This document shows positions 22,554-36,903 of a stretch of DNA of 64,000 nt, piece after piece. The notes beneath the pieces were generated by a model. The model saw nothing but the letters and a program-made list of their open reading frames with translations, was not told the DNA's origin and ran no database searches. The stretch spans positions 620,001-684,000 of the forward strand of contig JACVTC010000046.1 of assembly GCA_016946835.1 (NCBI GenBank), written 5' to 3'. This DNA comes from Neocallimastix lanati (nom. inval.). Its lineage: Eukaryota > Neocallimastigomycota > Neocallimastigomycetes > Neocallimastigales > Neocallimastigaceae. Position 1 is the first letter of the stretch. Every line of letters begins with the position of its first letter. The position numbers were made by a program, and so were the translations under genes.

Positions 22554-25346
22554 GATAAAATAAAAATTGGCAAAGTTAAATTTAACCTGGTTCTTTGAAT
22601 TATAATATACTTATTATCATTATTTTAACATATGATATATTAAATTAATCTTTAAATTAATATAATATAGATTAAACTAATTCAATATATAAAAAATTCC
22701 AATTTATTAAAGTAATAATTAGTAAATATTGAAATATTCATTAACACATGGAAATTAATATGGAAGTTAAATATTATTATTTTTATATAATTATATTAAT
22801 ATAAGTTAATATACATTAATATATATTTATATAATAATTTAAAGAATAAAATATTTATCCTGAGAATTAAAATATTTATAAAATAAATAAAGTATATATT
22901 GATAATTTATAATAAAAAAAAAATTTTTTTTTTTTCATTTATTTTTTTTTTGGTAACTATACTATATATGTTGTGAAAGTTTACTTAAATAATATATAAA
23001 ATAACAATATTATATATAGAATTTTAAATACTTTATATAGGGATTAATAACTATTAATTGTATATATAATATATATATAATCAGCAATAGAAATAATAAT
23101 AATAATGAAGTTTTTTATTTCTAAGTGATAATTAAAGATATTAGAGAAGTAAAAATTTTAATATTTGATTTTGTTTATAACCATTATTTAATTTTATTCA
23201 CTTTAATATATAAATTGAAACAAGATAAAAAAAAAAGAAATATTAAAAAAAAAAAAAAATTAAAAATTTCTTAGAAAATTTTATTTATGATGTATTATTA
23301 ATTATATTGACATGATTTAATATTAATTAAAAATTAAACGATTTAATTATAAAATTATATAACAATAATAAAAATATTTAATTTTTATTATTATGTTCAC
23401 TTATATTTACATATAACATATTATATAACTACAGTTTAAACTTGTTGAAAAATAAAAATTAAAATTATTAATATATCATTATATTTATTAATTTTCTCCA
23501 AAAAATCCTATTATTATTGGTATATTTTATTAAAAATTGCATTTATTATTTTTATTTAGACCCATAAAATTTAAATAATAATAACATAAAGTTTAAAATT
23601 ATTTAAAAATAATAATGTGAAAAATATAAAAATAATTTTATGATTTTTAATTAAAATAAAATAAAATTAATTTAAAAATATATATTTATATTCATAATTA
23701 TTTTATATAATTTTTAAAATTAAATTGAGGTAATTAATATTTTTATTTTTATTTAGACCTATGAAATTTAAATAGAAAAATTTATATTAAAGTTTTTATA
23801 AATTATCTACCAAAAAAATAAGGAAAATATGAAGACATTCTATTATTATTGATTAAAAAAAGTAGAATTAATAGGAAATAATATTATAATTGATTCTATA
23901 TAAATTATTCATAATGAAATTATAATATTAATAATTAATGATTATATTAATATGAATTATTATAATTAACTTATTTAAAAAATATACATATATACATATT
24001 TTGATTATTTTACCACTTGAAATATTTGAAAAGCTCGTTATATCTTTTGAACATTCCTCGTTATTGAATTCAATATCTATTTTAAATATATTTATTGAAC
24101 TTTCATATTCAATTAATTTAGAAAAAATAATTATTAATTAATTAAATGTTTATATTGGATACTAAAACATTTTTTTTTCAATAATAGATGAAATGAAATT
24201 TGATCGTTTACTTTGCATTTTTTAAATGTAAATAATTGAATTGAAAAAATAAATGAATATGCTTATAGAATTGAAATTGATATTCCTTCACCATTTTATA
24301 TTAGCATCAATAAATATTCTTGTCTCTATATATATATAAAAGGTTAATTACTATATATATTAATCAAGAATTTTGATTAAAATATGTTTAATATAACATA
24401 ATAATACAATCACGTGAATAATATATATTAAACAAAGTTATATTAATCATGTGATTTATCATTATATTATTATTATATATTATTTATTACATATGATAGA
24501 AATGATTAAAATATCATTTATACATTATTCATTTTTCAAGAAATTTAACTAAATAAATATATATATATATATATACAATTAAATATTAGATTACACTTAG
24601 TGACAAATATAACACATTCATCATATTTAAAATTACTTTTAGATATTAAAACTCTTTTTTACTTCCTTTTTTTTTTTTTTTTTAATATAACTTCCTTTCA
24701 TCATTGCATTATGCATAATTAGTATAATTATTATTGTTAAGAAATATTTAGAAAACTTCATTATATGATATATATCAAAATATTTAGATAATTAAAAAAT
24801 ATTTTAAATGCTATTAAATCTTAATTTTTAATAAATATATATATATATAAAAATTACCCAATATCCAATATTTTCAGGTTAAAAATAACTCTATTAAATT
24901 ATATATTATTATACTACATATATAATTCTAAATTATAATTAAACTTTTTATTTATATAATTTATATATTTATAATATATCAATTGTTTTTACTTTATTTT
25001 ATAGTATTTAAAAATCTATTATCTTAAAAAATAATTTATTTAATAATAGTCTCATTATTATTATTATTATTTTTTTATGAATTTTATTTTAACAATAAAA
25101 TAACTTAAATATTTAAACAAATGTTAATTTAAAAAGTTTTATTTTTAATTTAAATATTATTTTTTATCTTTATTTTTTATATAATAAATTATTAAAAATT
25201 TAAACATAATTAATAAAAACAAATTATATAAAATTAATAAAATTATAAAATCAGTATCATATTTTTATATTATAAATTAATAATAAAAAATATATATAAA
25301 AAATATATATATAAAAACAAAACAAAATAAAATAACATTAATAAAA
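22083..25346. other. Gene-free spacer with a possible relic at 24010-24330
   Basis: Largely AT-only, with T runs (22168-22186, 22293-22308) and a (TAA)n run (22487-22548). At 24010-24330 short coding-like runs appear on both strands, e.g. minus IDIEFNNEECSKDITSFSN and plus YRIEIDIPSPFYISINKYS. Neither extends into a gene and I cannot assign them. Confidence 0.5.
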
Positions 25347-26260
25347 ATGGCTAATGAATTTGTAGGTTTGTCAGTAGAAGTTCAGTTATCAAATGGACTT
25401 ATTGTTAATGGTATTGTTGAAGATATTAATCAAAAGAGTCAACAATTAATTTTACGTAATGGTGAATATTAAATAAAGATATATATAACTATTAATAAGA
25501 TTTATAAATTAGTAAAATTTAAATTTTATTAATCTTTATTTATTATTATTACTATTATTACTTTATTAAATAACAAATATTCAAAATTTTTCTTAATAAT
25601 AAATAAATTTAAATATATTAACCATATTCATTTAATTATTGAATAAAATTAGCTACATTAAATATAAATAATATAAAGCAATTTTCACAGAGATATATCA
25701 TACAAAATACAGAAATCAAAGATTTACAATTAACATCCGATAAAAAAATTGATAATGTCAACACAAATCCTCTAACTTCACCTTCTTCGAATTACTCAAA
25801 ACTTCAAGCACCACCTCCCCAAGCTCAAGCACCACCTCAACTTGCTTCTTCTGCAATTCTTTCTCCACAACTTTTACCAATGTATGGATCATCAAATAAT
25901 TTAAATCCTAATTTAATTCCAATAAATAATATTTTACCTTTAGCAGGAATTCCACCAGCTCCAAATGGTTCAGATTTAAATTCATTTTTACTTAAAAATG
26001 GAAACGGTAGTACTGACGTTACAAATAATACAATTAATCAAGCAAAACCATATATCGTAGATGAAGATGTGTTACGCTCACCAATGACCAAGCAAAATAG
26101 TGTACCCTATGCAGATCCAGCAATTGTTTCTGTAAATATATGAATATAAATATAGAAATATTAATAATAATGTAAATTTTATTATAACTAATGTTATTCA
26201 TTATATACATATCTATTTTTTTTAAACAAATAAACAAATAAACAAAATAATAATAATAAC

Positions 26261-26291
<31 letters not shown>

Positions 26292-26500
26292 AAATAAATT
26301 ATAATAATAAATTATTTATATTATTAATATTTAAATTATTATTAATAGTATTCTCAACAAATTTCAGATAATAATAGTGATGCAACAAGGTACATTTAAT
26401 ATCTAATATAAATATTATTAAATAATAATATTTAATATATTGTATAATTGATTATAATATTAAAATACAATATTTGTATAATATTAAAATACAAATATTG

Positions 26501-26531
<31 letters not shown>

Positions 26532-26955
26532 TTTTTCTTAACATAGTAATTCAACTCAAAAGGTAAAGAAATTTTTATCATTTACCAAAAATAAAATTAT
26601 GACAATATTTTTATAGTATTAATTCTAATTATTTATTAAATATAAAAAAAAATTTTTTATTTAACTTATCCAAAGATACTATCTGCTACTTTAAATGATA
26701 ATTCATCAAAAAAAAATAATTCAAAAATTAATGAAAGTAATAATGATGAAGATGACTTAGTAGATTATGATTATAGTAGAAATTCCCAAAGAAAATATAA
26801 AAAGAAAAATCAAAAATCATATTTCAACTCATTAAAGGAACAACGTAGTACAGCAATAACATCAAATTATTCATCAAAAGTAATTAATAAAATTAATTAA
26901 TATATATATGCATATATGAAGTAATATTAAACTTTTAAAATAATAAAATTTATGA

Positions 26956-26988
<33 letters not shown>

Positions 26989-28490
26989 AGGGTAATTCCA
27001 AATATAACACTTCACCAGGAAAACAGCGAAAAGGAAGAAGAGCTGAAACTAATCAATGGGCTAATGGTGATGTTAATCTTTATAAAGATGAAGAATTTGA
27101 TTTTCAAGGTAATTTAGGTTTATTTGATAAAAAAAAAGAATGGGCAAAAATCCGTAAAACAAACAATATTGCACCAGAAACACTTTTAGTTAATTTAAAT
27201 AAAATTAAAAAAGATACAACTTTATCTTATCGTCATCGTCATCGTCATAGTAGTGGAGGTAATTCAACTGATGGACATCCATATTATGAAAGTTCTCAAG
27301 TTAAATTAGGTATTCATGAAAATGTTCTTGATTCTGTAGCCAGTGAAACAGATAGTGAATATGAAAGTAGTAATGAAGATGATACAACTCAAAGTAACGT
27401 TCCTGGGATTAATAAATCGTCACGAATTATTTTTGAAAATTCATCAGGTGTTGTTATTCCATCTTTAACCGAAAGTCAAGCTTCATTATTAGAGCATTTA
27501 ACTGGTAATTTTAATAATTGAATATTTATATTATATATATAAGCATATATAAATTATTATTTTTAATAATTAATTCATTTAAATTATTTAAATGATTATG
27601 TTAATATATATAAAAATATATATACGAAACTTTATATAGCTAATGAATATGGTATTAAAGAAGAAATTACAATTGAAAATGCTGGTAGAGATATTGCAAT
27701 GATGGTTATTCAAGCTCTCGGTGGTAATAGAAGAATGAATGTTCATAATCATAATTCCGCCCCATTTGTGGTTGTATTAGTAGGTTTTATTTTTTTATTT
27801 TATTTTTTTATTTATTATTTATTATTTATTTATTTTTTTATTTATTATTTATTATTTATTATTTATTATTTATTATTATTTTTTTTTTTATTTTTATTTT
27901 TCTTTTTTTTTTTATATATAAATATAGAATGTATATAATAATATAAAATATACCATTGAAATTAATAATAAAAAAAATATTATTATATTTATTATCATTT
28001 TATTAGGCAGGTAATAATAAATCGGGTGCTTACGCAATTAATGCAGCAAAGCATTTATTAAATCATGAATGTCAAGTTCTCGTTTGTTTAACGGCAATGG
28101 AAGATGATATTATTAACGTATGGGGAAAAAAATTAATAACAACAATAATAAATAAAACATAAATAAATAAAAAATATATATAATATAAATATAAATAAAA
28201 AATATTTAATTAAATAATTAAACAATAATAATGATAATAGATAAATAATAAATTATAATAACTATAATTATAGTTTATTATTTCTTGTATATTTATTTTA
28301 TGTATTTATATATTTATTTATTCATTCACTAATTTATTCAATATAAATTATATTTATCAAAAATACAGATGGTTGCATATCAAAAACGAATTTTCACTTT
28401 AGTAGGTGGAAAATGTATATACCAAGCTTCAAGTAAATTATCTCAGTAATATGTTGTTAATTATATATTAATACCTTCTACTTTTGAACT

Positions 28491-28537
<47 letters not shown>

Positions 28538-29513
28538 TTTATTTTATTTTATTTTATTTTATTTTATTTTATTTTATTTTATTTTATTTTATTTTATTTT
28601 ATTTTATTTTATTTTATTTTATTTTATTTTATTTTATTTTATTTTATTTTATTTTATTTTATTTTATTTTATTTTATTTTATTTTATTTTATTTTATTTT
28701 TTAATCATATTTATTATTTTAAAATATATTATTTCAATTTATTACTGCTACTTCTTCATCTTTTCTATTTACTACTATTAATTCATTTAATACTACTACC
28801 ACTACTATTACCTCAATTATTACTTCTTATTACTATAAATGCATCTAATGCTTCTACTACTACTATCTATTACAATAATGATAATAATAATAGAAGACTT
28901 ACCCACAAAAGCTGTTGATATTATTGTTGATGGTATTCTTGGTGCTAGTCAATATTTAGATAATATTAAGGATGACAATCAAAAAAAGTGTATTATAGGT
29001 ATGATGGATTGGGCTAATGGTATCCAAACACCTGTTGTTAGTTTAGAATGTCCAAGTGGTATTCATCCAAATACTGGTAATATTTGAAAAAAAAAATTAT
29101 TTAAATCTTTTAAATATATATATTAAATAAATAAAAATTGAGTTTTTTTTTTTTTTTTTTTATTTTTTTTGAAAATAATAGTATATTATAGTATACTAAT
29201 ATATATTAATTTTTTTTTTTTTTTTTTATTTTTATTTTATTCTTTTTATCTCTATTATTCTTTAAATAAATAATTTAATTATTAATTAATTATAATAGGT
29301 GAAATTATTGATAAAAATCATTATATTAGAACAAAATGGACACTAGCATTAGGTTTACCGCTTCGTGGTTTAACTGATAGTGATTTAACTGGTGGTATTC
29401 TTCTTGGAGATATTGGTATACCTAAAACTATTTATAAAACCTTAGGTTTAAAGCCAAGTTATCATCATCCATTCGCAGATAAATATTTAGCCAGTATAGA
29501 ACTTCTTAAATAA
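25347..29513 (+). CDS. EDC3: Enhancer of mRNA-decapping protein 3 (EDC3)
   Basis: Eleven exons, all GT..AG with closing phases: 25347-25461, 25653-26131, 26349-26389, 26547-26562, 26676-26879, 26991-27504, 27640-27779, 28007-28117, 28369-28432, 28894-29076, 29299-29513; 693 residues. The N-terminal LSm16 fold (MANEFVGLSVEVQLSNGLIV, then RNATL and an EIKDL end) is split by intron 1. A Pro/Ala/Gln/Asn-rich linker follows. The FDF motif lies in EFDFQGNLGLFDKKKEW. The C-terminal YjeF_N Rossmann domain runs from NEYGIKEEITIENAGRD through AGNNKSGAYAINAAKHLL, VDIIVDGILG and LECPSGIHPNTG. EDC3 scaffolds P-bodies, binding DCP2 through LSm and DDX6/Dhh1 through FDF (family knowledge). The YjeF loop reads AGNNKSG rather than GxGNNGGDG, as expected for a non-epimerase EDC3. 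Exon 4 is a 16-nt microexon. Confidence 0.92.
28493..28702. repeat. poly-T plus (ATTTT)n in EDC3 intron 9
   Basis: About 43 T residues are followed by about 33 perfect ATTTT units, making the ninth intron by far the longest of the gene. Downstream of it, 28740-28890 is a CTACTA-type pyrimidine-richer stretch before the acceptor. Confidence 0.95.
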
Positions 29514-29670
29514 TAGCTTTTCAAAAATAAACCAAATAATAAAATTAAAATAATAATATAAAAAAAAAATTATATATATATATATATATAATTTTATCAT
29601 TTTGAATCCATTTATGATTCTATCTATAAATATTAATTATTCATTTTATTTTTTAATTCACCTTTAATAT

Positions 29671-29703
<33 letters not shown>

Positions 29704-29901
29704 CATAACTTAAAATTTACCATAATTATTTATTTATTATATTCATTATATAATGATATATCATTAAATAATAATAATAATAGTAAAAAAAAATTAAAGT
29801 TTAAAGATATATATAAAAAGAGTGCAAATAAAAAGAAAATAATAATAGTAAAACAATTACTAAATATATGTTATTACGAAATTTTGAAAAAAAAAAAAAA
29901 A

Positions 29902-29934
<33 letters not shown>

Positions 29935-30392
29935 ATTAATATTAAGTGAATATTAATCAAATCTTAATATTTTAGTAAAAGGCTTTTTTTTTTAGAATCA
30001 TAACCAATGAAAAAAATAATAATAATGAAAAGACTAAATTATTTAAAAAAGATTATACAAATATATACATAATATATGAAAAAAAAAATGATATAAATGA
30101 ATTTAAAAAAAAATGATAATAATAAAATAATAAAAATATGACAGATGATTTTTTTTTTTCGACTCATAAATGAAAAATTTTTCAATTAACTGTTGTATTA
30201 CGTATTATTTAAAAATTAATATCTATAGGGGTTAGGCTAATGTTTTTTTTTAATGAAAAAGAAAAAAAAAACTATCCTACTATTAAAATTAATTATTATT
30301 AATATATATATATTATTTAATTAAAGTTTCTAATAATTAATCTTTGATTATTTAAAACAATTTATTCTAACAAAAATATTTTTTAAATTATC

Positions 30393-30425
<33 letters not shown>

Positions 30426-30433
30426 TATATATA

Positions 30434-30488
<55 letters not shown>

Positions 30489-30600
30489 TATCTTTTTTAA
30501 TTCACAATGACATTCAATTAAGCACGTTATATATGCTTTTTTTTTTTGTTTGTTTGCTTGTTTGTTTGTTTGTTTGTTTTATTTCGTCTTAATTTCATAA
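29514..30600. other. Intergenic, AT-rich
   Basis: Poly-A (29676-29703, 29886-29901), TAA and ATT runs (30432-30488) and a TTTG run (30546-30578). No gene recognised. Confidence 0.65.
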
Positions 30601-31080
30601 TTTTTTTTATTAATTTTTCTCTAATTGTTCATGAGAAATCATTGAACATTCCTGATGATAGAGAGGGAGATTTTGATAATATTAATTTTTACATACAGTA
30701 TCACCTTCATTACGGAAAAGCAATATATGAAATCTTAAAATATCAACTCCGGGGGTAGGAGGAGGAAACTGTGGACATTTTATCAATAATATCTTATAAA
30801 CGCCTTCTATAGAATTTTATTTTCCTATTTCATATTTTGTGGGGGCATGCGAAATTCCTTAACTAATTATTAATTCCTATTGTAATTAATGATTTTTATA
30901 GTATGATCAATTTGTATTCCATTAAGACCTACCAAGGTCGTCAAGAGCTTACATCGAAATGATAAAACAAAGAAGATAATTCATATAACAGATTCAAATG
31001 ATAATTTTTATCCTCATAGAGTTATTATCTTGGAGAAGAGTTAGAAGGCCATTTTGTTCCTCCTCATGACGTATTTTTTT
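30600..31080 (+). mobile_element. Dispersed decayed coding repeat, copy 2
   Basis: Reads HEKSLNIPDDREGDFDNINF, then IQYHLHYGKAIYEILKYQLRG, then a stop, then EEETVDILSIISYKR. It parallels 14095-14470 in protein and nucleotide layout. A tail at 30950-31070 (GGAGAAGAGTTAGAAGGCC, TTCCTCCTCATGACG) matches 20605-20640. More complex base usage than the flanks. The open frame is interrupted, so it is a relic. Function unknown. Confidence 0.5.
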
Positions 31081-31274
31081 AATATTAACATTAAAAAAAA
31101 AAAAAAAATCATGTATTTCAATGTATTTTATTTTCATTTATTAATTTTTATTCAATATACTACAATCCATAAATAGTTTTTATTATTTTATTATTTTAAT
31201 AAAGTATGCAATAAAAATTAATATTAAAAAGCATAAACAAAAATAATTTATAATTAAAAAGTATCTTTTTCATT

Positions 31275-31437
<163 letters not shown>

Positions 31438-31439
31438 AT

Positions 31440-33103
31440 ATTCCATTACTCTATTACTAATGCTTAAAAATAATACAATATATAAAATTTATATATTTTT
31501 AATAACAAATTAATAATACTTTCTTTCATACTTTTCATTTAATATAGAATAAATTTTTTTTATTAATTTAATTATTTAGTCCTTTTTCATTTTTTTTTTT
31601 AAGGGTTTTTATATATACACATTTTATTCTAATATATATGATAATTTTTAAATATATGAAAGTTTTGGTAATAGTTAAAAATCTTTAATTATTTTAATTA
31701 TTATGATTTGAAATTATATAAAATATATTGAAATTAATTAATTGTTATGTTTGAAATTAATTAAAAAAGAATATTAAGATACTTCAATTTATTATTATTT
31801 ATATTATTATTTTTTATTATTAAATAAAGTTTTTTCCATAATGAAATGGATATATGTGTAATACACATTCAAAATACATTCTAATATAAATAATATATTA
31901 AAAATATATTATTAATATAAATATATTAACATTACACTAAAACTTTAAAAAAAAAGTATTAATATATAAATATAATATGAAGATAAAATATAATATAATA
32001 GAATAAATAAAATATAATAAAATAAAATAAATATAGATTTTTATAAAATAGAATATAATAAAATAGAATATAATAAAATAGAATATAATAAAATAAAATA
32101 GGATATTATAAAATAGAATATAATAAAATAAAATGGAATATAATAAAATAAAATAGGATATTATAAATTAGAATATAATTATTAAAAAAATTTAATGATT
32201 TTCTTTTTCATTAATTATTTAAATTAGATTTTTATTTTTATTTTTATTTTTATTTTTAGTTGTTTATTCTAAATGTTATACAAAAAAAAAAAAAAAAAAA
32301 AAAAATTTATATATTTAATGAGTTAATAAAATGAATGATTTTTAATATATTTTAAATTCTATTAATAATCAATAGTCTTAATATATTTATTATTAAGTAT
32401 CGATTTAAAAGAATATAAAAAAAATATAAAATATTAAACGGTTATGTTTGAATATAATATTATGAAATTTAATATAAATATATATATTACAATGGTTATT
32501 TAATGAATTCTATTTTTTTATTATAGAATTATTTCAAAAGTTTAATAAATAATAGTTGAAATTAAAGTTTTATATATTTTTTTTTTATTTTATTTTTCTC
32601 GTTTTTATTTTTATTCTTCTTTTTATTTCATAAATAATATTAAAATAAAATAAAATAATATTAAAATCAAATTCAATTTAAAATTAACAAAAAATTAAAT
32701 AAAATAAAATTATAATTAAATATTAATTTATTTATTTAATCTTTGTTTATTTTTCTTTTAACTTTTTTCTTTTTTTTTTTTATATATATATATATATATT
32801 TCATTGCTTTTTATATTAAATTTTATAATCTGAACAATTTTAATTTATTTATTTTAGAAGTTTTGAATAATATTTATTTATTTATTTATTTTTTATTTTT
32901 TATTTAAACAAAATTCCATTATTTTATATAAAAGAAAAATAAGAAAAATATTTTTTTTGTTTGAAAAAAAAAAAAAAAAAAAAAAAAGAGAGAAAAAAAA
33001 TAAATAATTTAAAATTAATAGAGTTATAAGAATTAAATAAAATATAAATTAAACAAATTTTCGAATATTTAAATTTAAATTAAATAATAATATAAAAGGT
33101 ATA

Positions 33104-33160
<57 letters not shown>

Positions 33161-33279
33161 TAATTATAAAATAAGAAAAAAAAAAAAAGATTTTAATTTA
33201 TTCTTTAATATTATATACTTTTTAATAATTTTGAAGTAAATGTTGAAAATTTTATTAATTTTCTTTATTTTTTAAATAA

Positions 33280-33311
<32 letters not shown>

Positions 33312-33562
33312 CAGGTTAAATTAAACAAAATTAATATTAAAACAATATTATTTCTTTTAATATTTATTATCAATAACTATCAATTTAAGATAAAATAAAA
33401 TAAAAAAAAAATTAAAAGAAATAAAATCAAAAGAATAAAAACTATTCAAATAAATAGATTAATAAATTTAATTAGCAAAGACAAAATTATTAAAAAAAAT
33501 AACTAAATCCAAATTTAACAAAAAATATTTTAAATTAAAAATAAAATATTACAATAATAAAA
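31440..33562. other. Gene-free spacer with a degenerate minisatellite
   Basis: At 31980-32180 a roughly 16-20 bp unit built from ATAATAAAATAGAATAT is repeated imperfectly about ten times. Elsewhere poly-A (32281-32305, 32964-32986), (ATT)n at 33103-33160 and TA runs. No coding signal. Confidence 0.6.
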
Positions 33563-34310
33563 ATGTACAGATACAAGAAAGCTCATATTCCAAAAGTTAC
33601 TATTCCAAATTGCCAAATAAATAATGGTATATATATAGAATATATTAATCTTATAATTTAAATTTTTCCAAAAACTTACATTTTTTCCTTTACATTAATT
33701 TAGCAAAGAAAAATGTGTTTGCTTATCCTTCACCAGAATTAGATTTTGGTAATACTATTGAAATGATATTCAGAAAACATGGTATTTACGATCAATTAGT
33801 TAATCATACTGGTGAATGGTCTGTAAAAGTTCAAAGCTTAGAATCTAGACCTTTAATTGTAAGTCGTTATACATCTTTTGATGCAGATCCTAATGGTAAA
33901 ACTGTAATTGCTGTTGCTCATTTATCACAAAGTGTAGTTTCTCAAAATCCAGAAGCTCCACCATCAATTTCAGTTTCAAAAAATGCAGCTGAAAGCGATG
34001 ACCTTTACTTTGATCCTTTAATTGAATTTGAATTATTACCATCTGGTCATTGGCATGCTATTGGAGTAGTAAGGTAAATTTTTATTATCAATAATATTGA
34101 AATATAATTTTATATTTATCATTAATTAAAATTAATTATTAAAATTTTATTTCGTATTTAATTATTAATAATAGATGGAATAGAAATTATCAAACAGTCA
34201 AAAGTTATCACGACCAATTAGAACTTGATTATTATGTTAATGGTTGGGCTAAAAGAATTCACGATCATTATATAGATCATGAAAGTTATTCTCTTGTTAC
34301 TTTATATTAA
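33563..34310 (+). CDS. Conserved-looking protein of unknown function, 189 residues
   Basis: Three exons (33563-33626, 33704-34073, 34175-34310) with exact phase closure and canonical splice sites. Codon use and composition are clearly coding. The N-terminus is MYRYKKAHIPKVTIPNCQIN; there is no signal peptide or membrane segment. The middle has PELDFGNTIEMIFRKHGIYD, GEWSVKVQSLESRPLIVSRY and a Ser/Pro linker. The end, HWHAIGVVRWNRNYQTVKSY then NGWAKRIHDHYID, is rich in aromatic and His residues. I do not recognise the family. The compact, well-conserved-looking sequence suggests a soluble folded domain, but no function can be assigned. Neighbours (EDC3 upstream, ATG3 downstream) give no clue. 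Confidence 0.85.
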
Positions 34311-34749
34311 CTTTAATAATTTGATTCATCAATATATTTATTGATTATTAAATAAATATAAAGTTCATGATTATTTTAAAAAGTTAATAAAATTATCATT
34401 TTTGAAATTAACATTTTATATTCATATCTATAATAGAAAAAAGAAAAAAAAATTTTTATTTCTTTAATATAACAAGAACACCCCTGCTATTATCTTATAA
34501 TTAAAATTTATAAGTTTCTTTTAATAATAATTTATGTAAAAGGGACTAAAAAAGAAAAACAAATTTTAACAAGGCAAATATAATTTAATTTACACTATTA
34601 AAATTTAAAAATTTTAAAATATTAAACAAAAAGTTTTATAAAAAAATATTATAATAATAGAATATAATGGTAATTCCAAATATTTTATTATTTGTATATA
34701 TTAAGTAGTTTTTAAATATTAAAATCAATATTCAAGTTATTATTAAAAT

Positions 34750-34799
<50 letters not shown>

Positions 34800-35633
34800 T
34801 TTGAAATGCCAAATTAATATAATAGATATATCATATAAGATAAAAGTTTAACTTAGAATAAAAAAAATAGAAATATATATAAACACTAATTTAAAAATAT
34901 AAGAAAAAAAATATAGAAATAAATAAAAAAAATCAATCATTAAATACTAGTTATTAATAAAAGTTTTGGAAAACATAGTAATAAAAATTGTAATTTTTAT
35001 GAAGAGTAAAAGGACAACAAAAAACTTTTAATAATACAATATTTAATGTTATAGAAAAAATATATAAATATAAACAAAATATAAACAAAATATAAACAAA
35101 ATTATAAATAATTTACCTATTATATATATATAAATAAAATTAAAATTAAAAATTAACTAGAAAATAAGTCTAAAAATAAATACTATGAAAAAAAATAAAA
35201 GCTATAAAAAAAATGAAATAAATTAAAGTAAAAAAGAAATAAAAGAAATAAAAACAAAAACAAAAACAAAAAACAAACTCAAAAAAACAAAAAAACAAAA
35301 AAACAAAAAAACAAAAAACAAAAAAAGAACAAAAAACAAAAAAATATATATATTATTCTATTAATATTAAAAATTATAAATATATATAATTAATGTTATA
35401 ATTAAATTAATATCATTTTATATTTATATTTAAAAAAAATTATATTTATTAAAATTTTGAAATATTTAACTACTAAAATAAAAAAAAAATATATATATAT
35501 ATATATATAATAATATAATGTAATAAAAAGTTAATAAAGTAATAAATAAAATAAGAACAAATAATTTTTTTTTTCTTTTTTTCAAAGAAAAAAAAAAAAA
35601 AAAAAGTGACAGAAACGAAAGGAAGAATGAAAA

Positions 35634-35669
<36 letters not shown>

Positions 35670-35974
35670 TAAAATATTTTAAGATATAAAGTTCCATAAA
35701 AAAATAATAATAATAATAATAGTAATATTATATATAATTATTATTTTATTAATGTGTAAATTTAAATACATTTATATATTTTGTTGATTAAGCATTTTAC
35801 ATTAATGGCAGAAATAACAGTTGTTTTATTTAATAATAATATATATTATGGAAATTTTAAAGTACTTATTATGTTTTCATTCCATTGATTTAATTAGACA
35901 TTATTAATAATTATTTTATATTTATATTTATATTTATATTTTATTAATGTGTTATTAATATATAATAAAATAAA

Positions 35975-36013
<39 letters not shown>

Positions 36014-36115
36014 CTATTATATAAACTTCTTTTATATTTAATTAATAGTTTTATTAAATAAAAAAAATTATATATATTTCTTGTTTTTTATTCATTTTTT
36101 ATTTCTAAAAATTTA
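34311..36115. other. Intergenic between convergent genes
   Basis: AT-rich with poly-A (34751-34783, 35589-35605, 35639-35661), CAAAAA-type repeats (35255-35342), a T tract (35979-36010) and a 9-unit TA run. No gene recognised. Confidence 0.65.
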
Positions 36116-36180
36116 TTATCTTTCCAAGCTTATAGTGAAATCATAATTAATTGTAGGTAACACACTACTCATAAACTATT

Positions 36181-36216
<36 letters not shown>

Positions 36217-36869
36217 TAGTAGATAGTAATATTTAAATAATTTTGTTGTGTGGTCATTAATTAATTAATTAATTAATTATTACAATAGAAAAAAAACAAA
36301 ATAAAAAAAAAAAAAAAATAAAATTAGATATATATAATATATATATAATTATTTCATTAATATACTAATTTCCTTTTTTTTTTTTTTTTCTTTTTTTTTT
36401 TACATATGAAATATTTCATTTTTAAAAAGCAAAGTTTATTACTATTATCTATTATTTATTATTATTTATTATTATTATTATCTATTATAATTTTCTTTTT
36501 AATTATTATTTTTATTTTACCTTTAAAAATATTAATAATGCCATATCTGGACGTATTTCATGACCTGTTTTTATCATACTATCAACTAATTTCTTAGTTA
36601 CGTTAGCATGACGACAAGGATGGATGGTTGCAAGTGAAAAGTTTTCATGAGGATGGGCTTCAATAGTAACAGTTTTCTTAGCATGGTCCTCAGAAATATC
36701 TTCAAAAATTTGGTCTGGTGTCAATGGAATATGATTTTCATCAAAACCAAATAACCAAATTCTTGGGGTTTGATAGCCTTTATCATAAGTTATACTAACA
36801 CATATGAATATTTAATTAATATTTATTTAAAATATATATATAGAATTGAAAAAATAAAAAAAAATAAAA

Positions 36870-36903
<34 letters not shown>

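Noticed and set aside
35473-35697. Phe-rich 74-residue frame
   Set aside because: Poly-T/poly-A derived; no coding signature.
35800-35890. Short ATG frame starting MAEITVVLFN
   Set aside because: Only about 28 codons, no splice continuation and no homology recognised.
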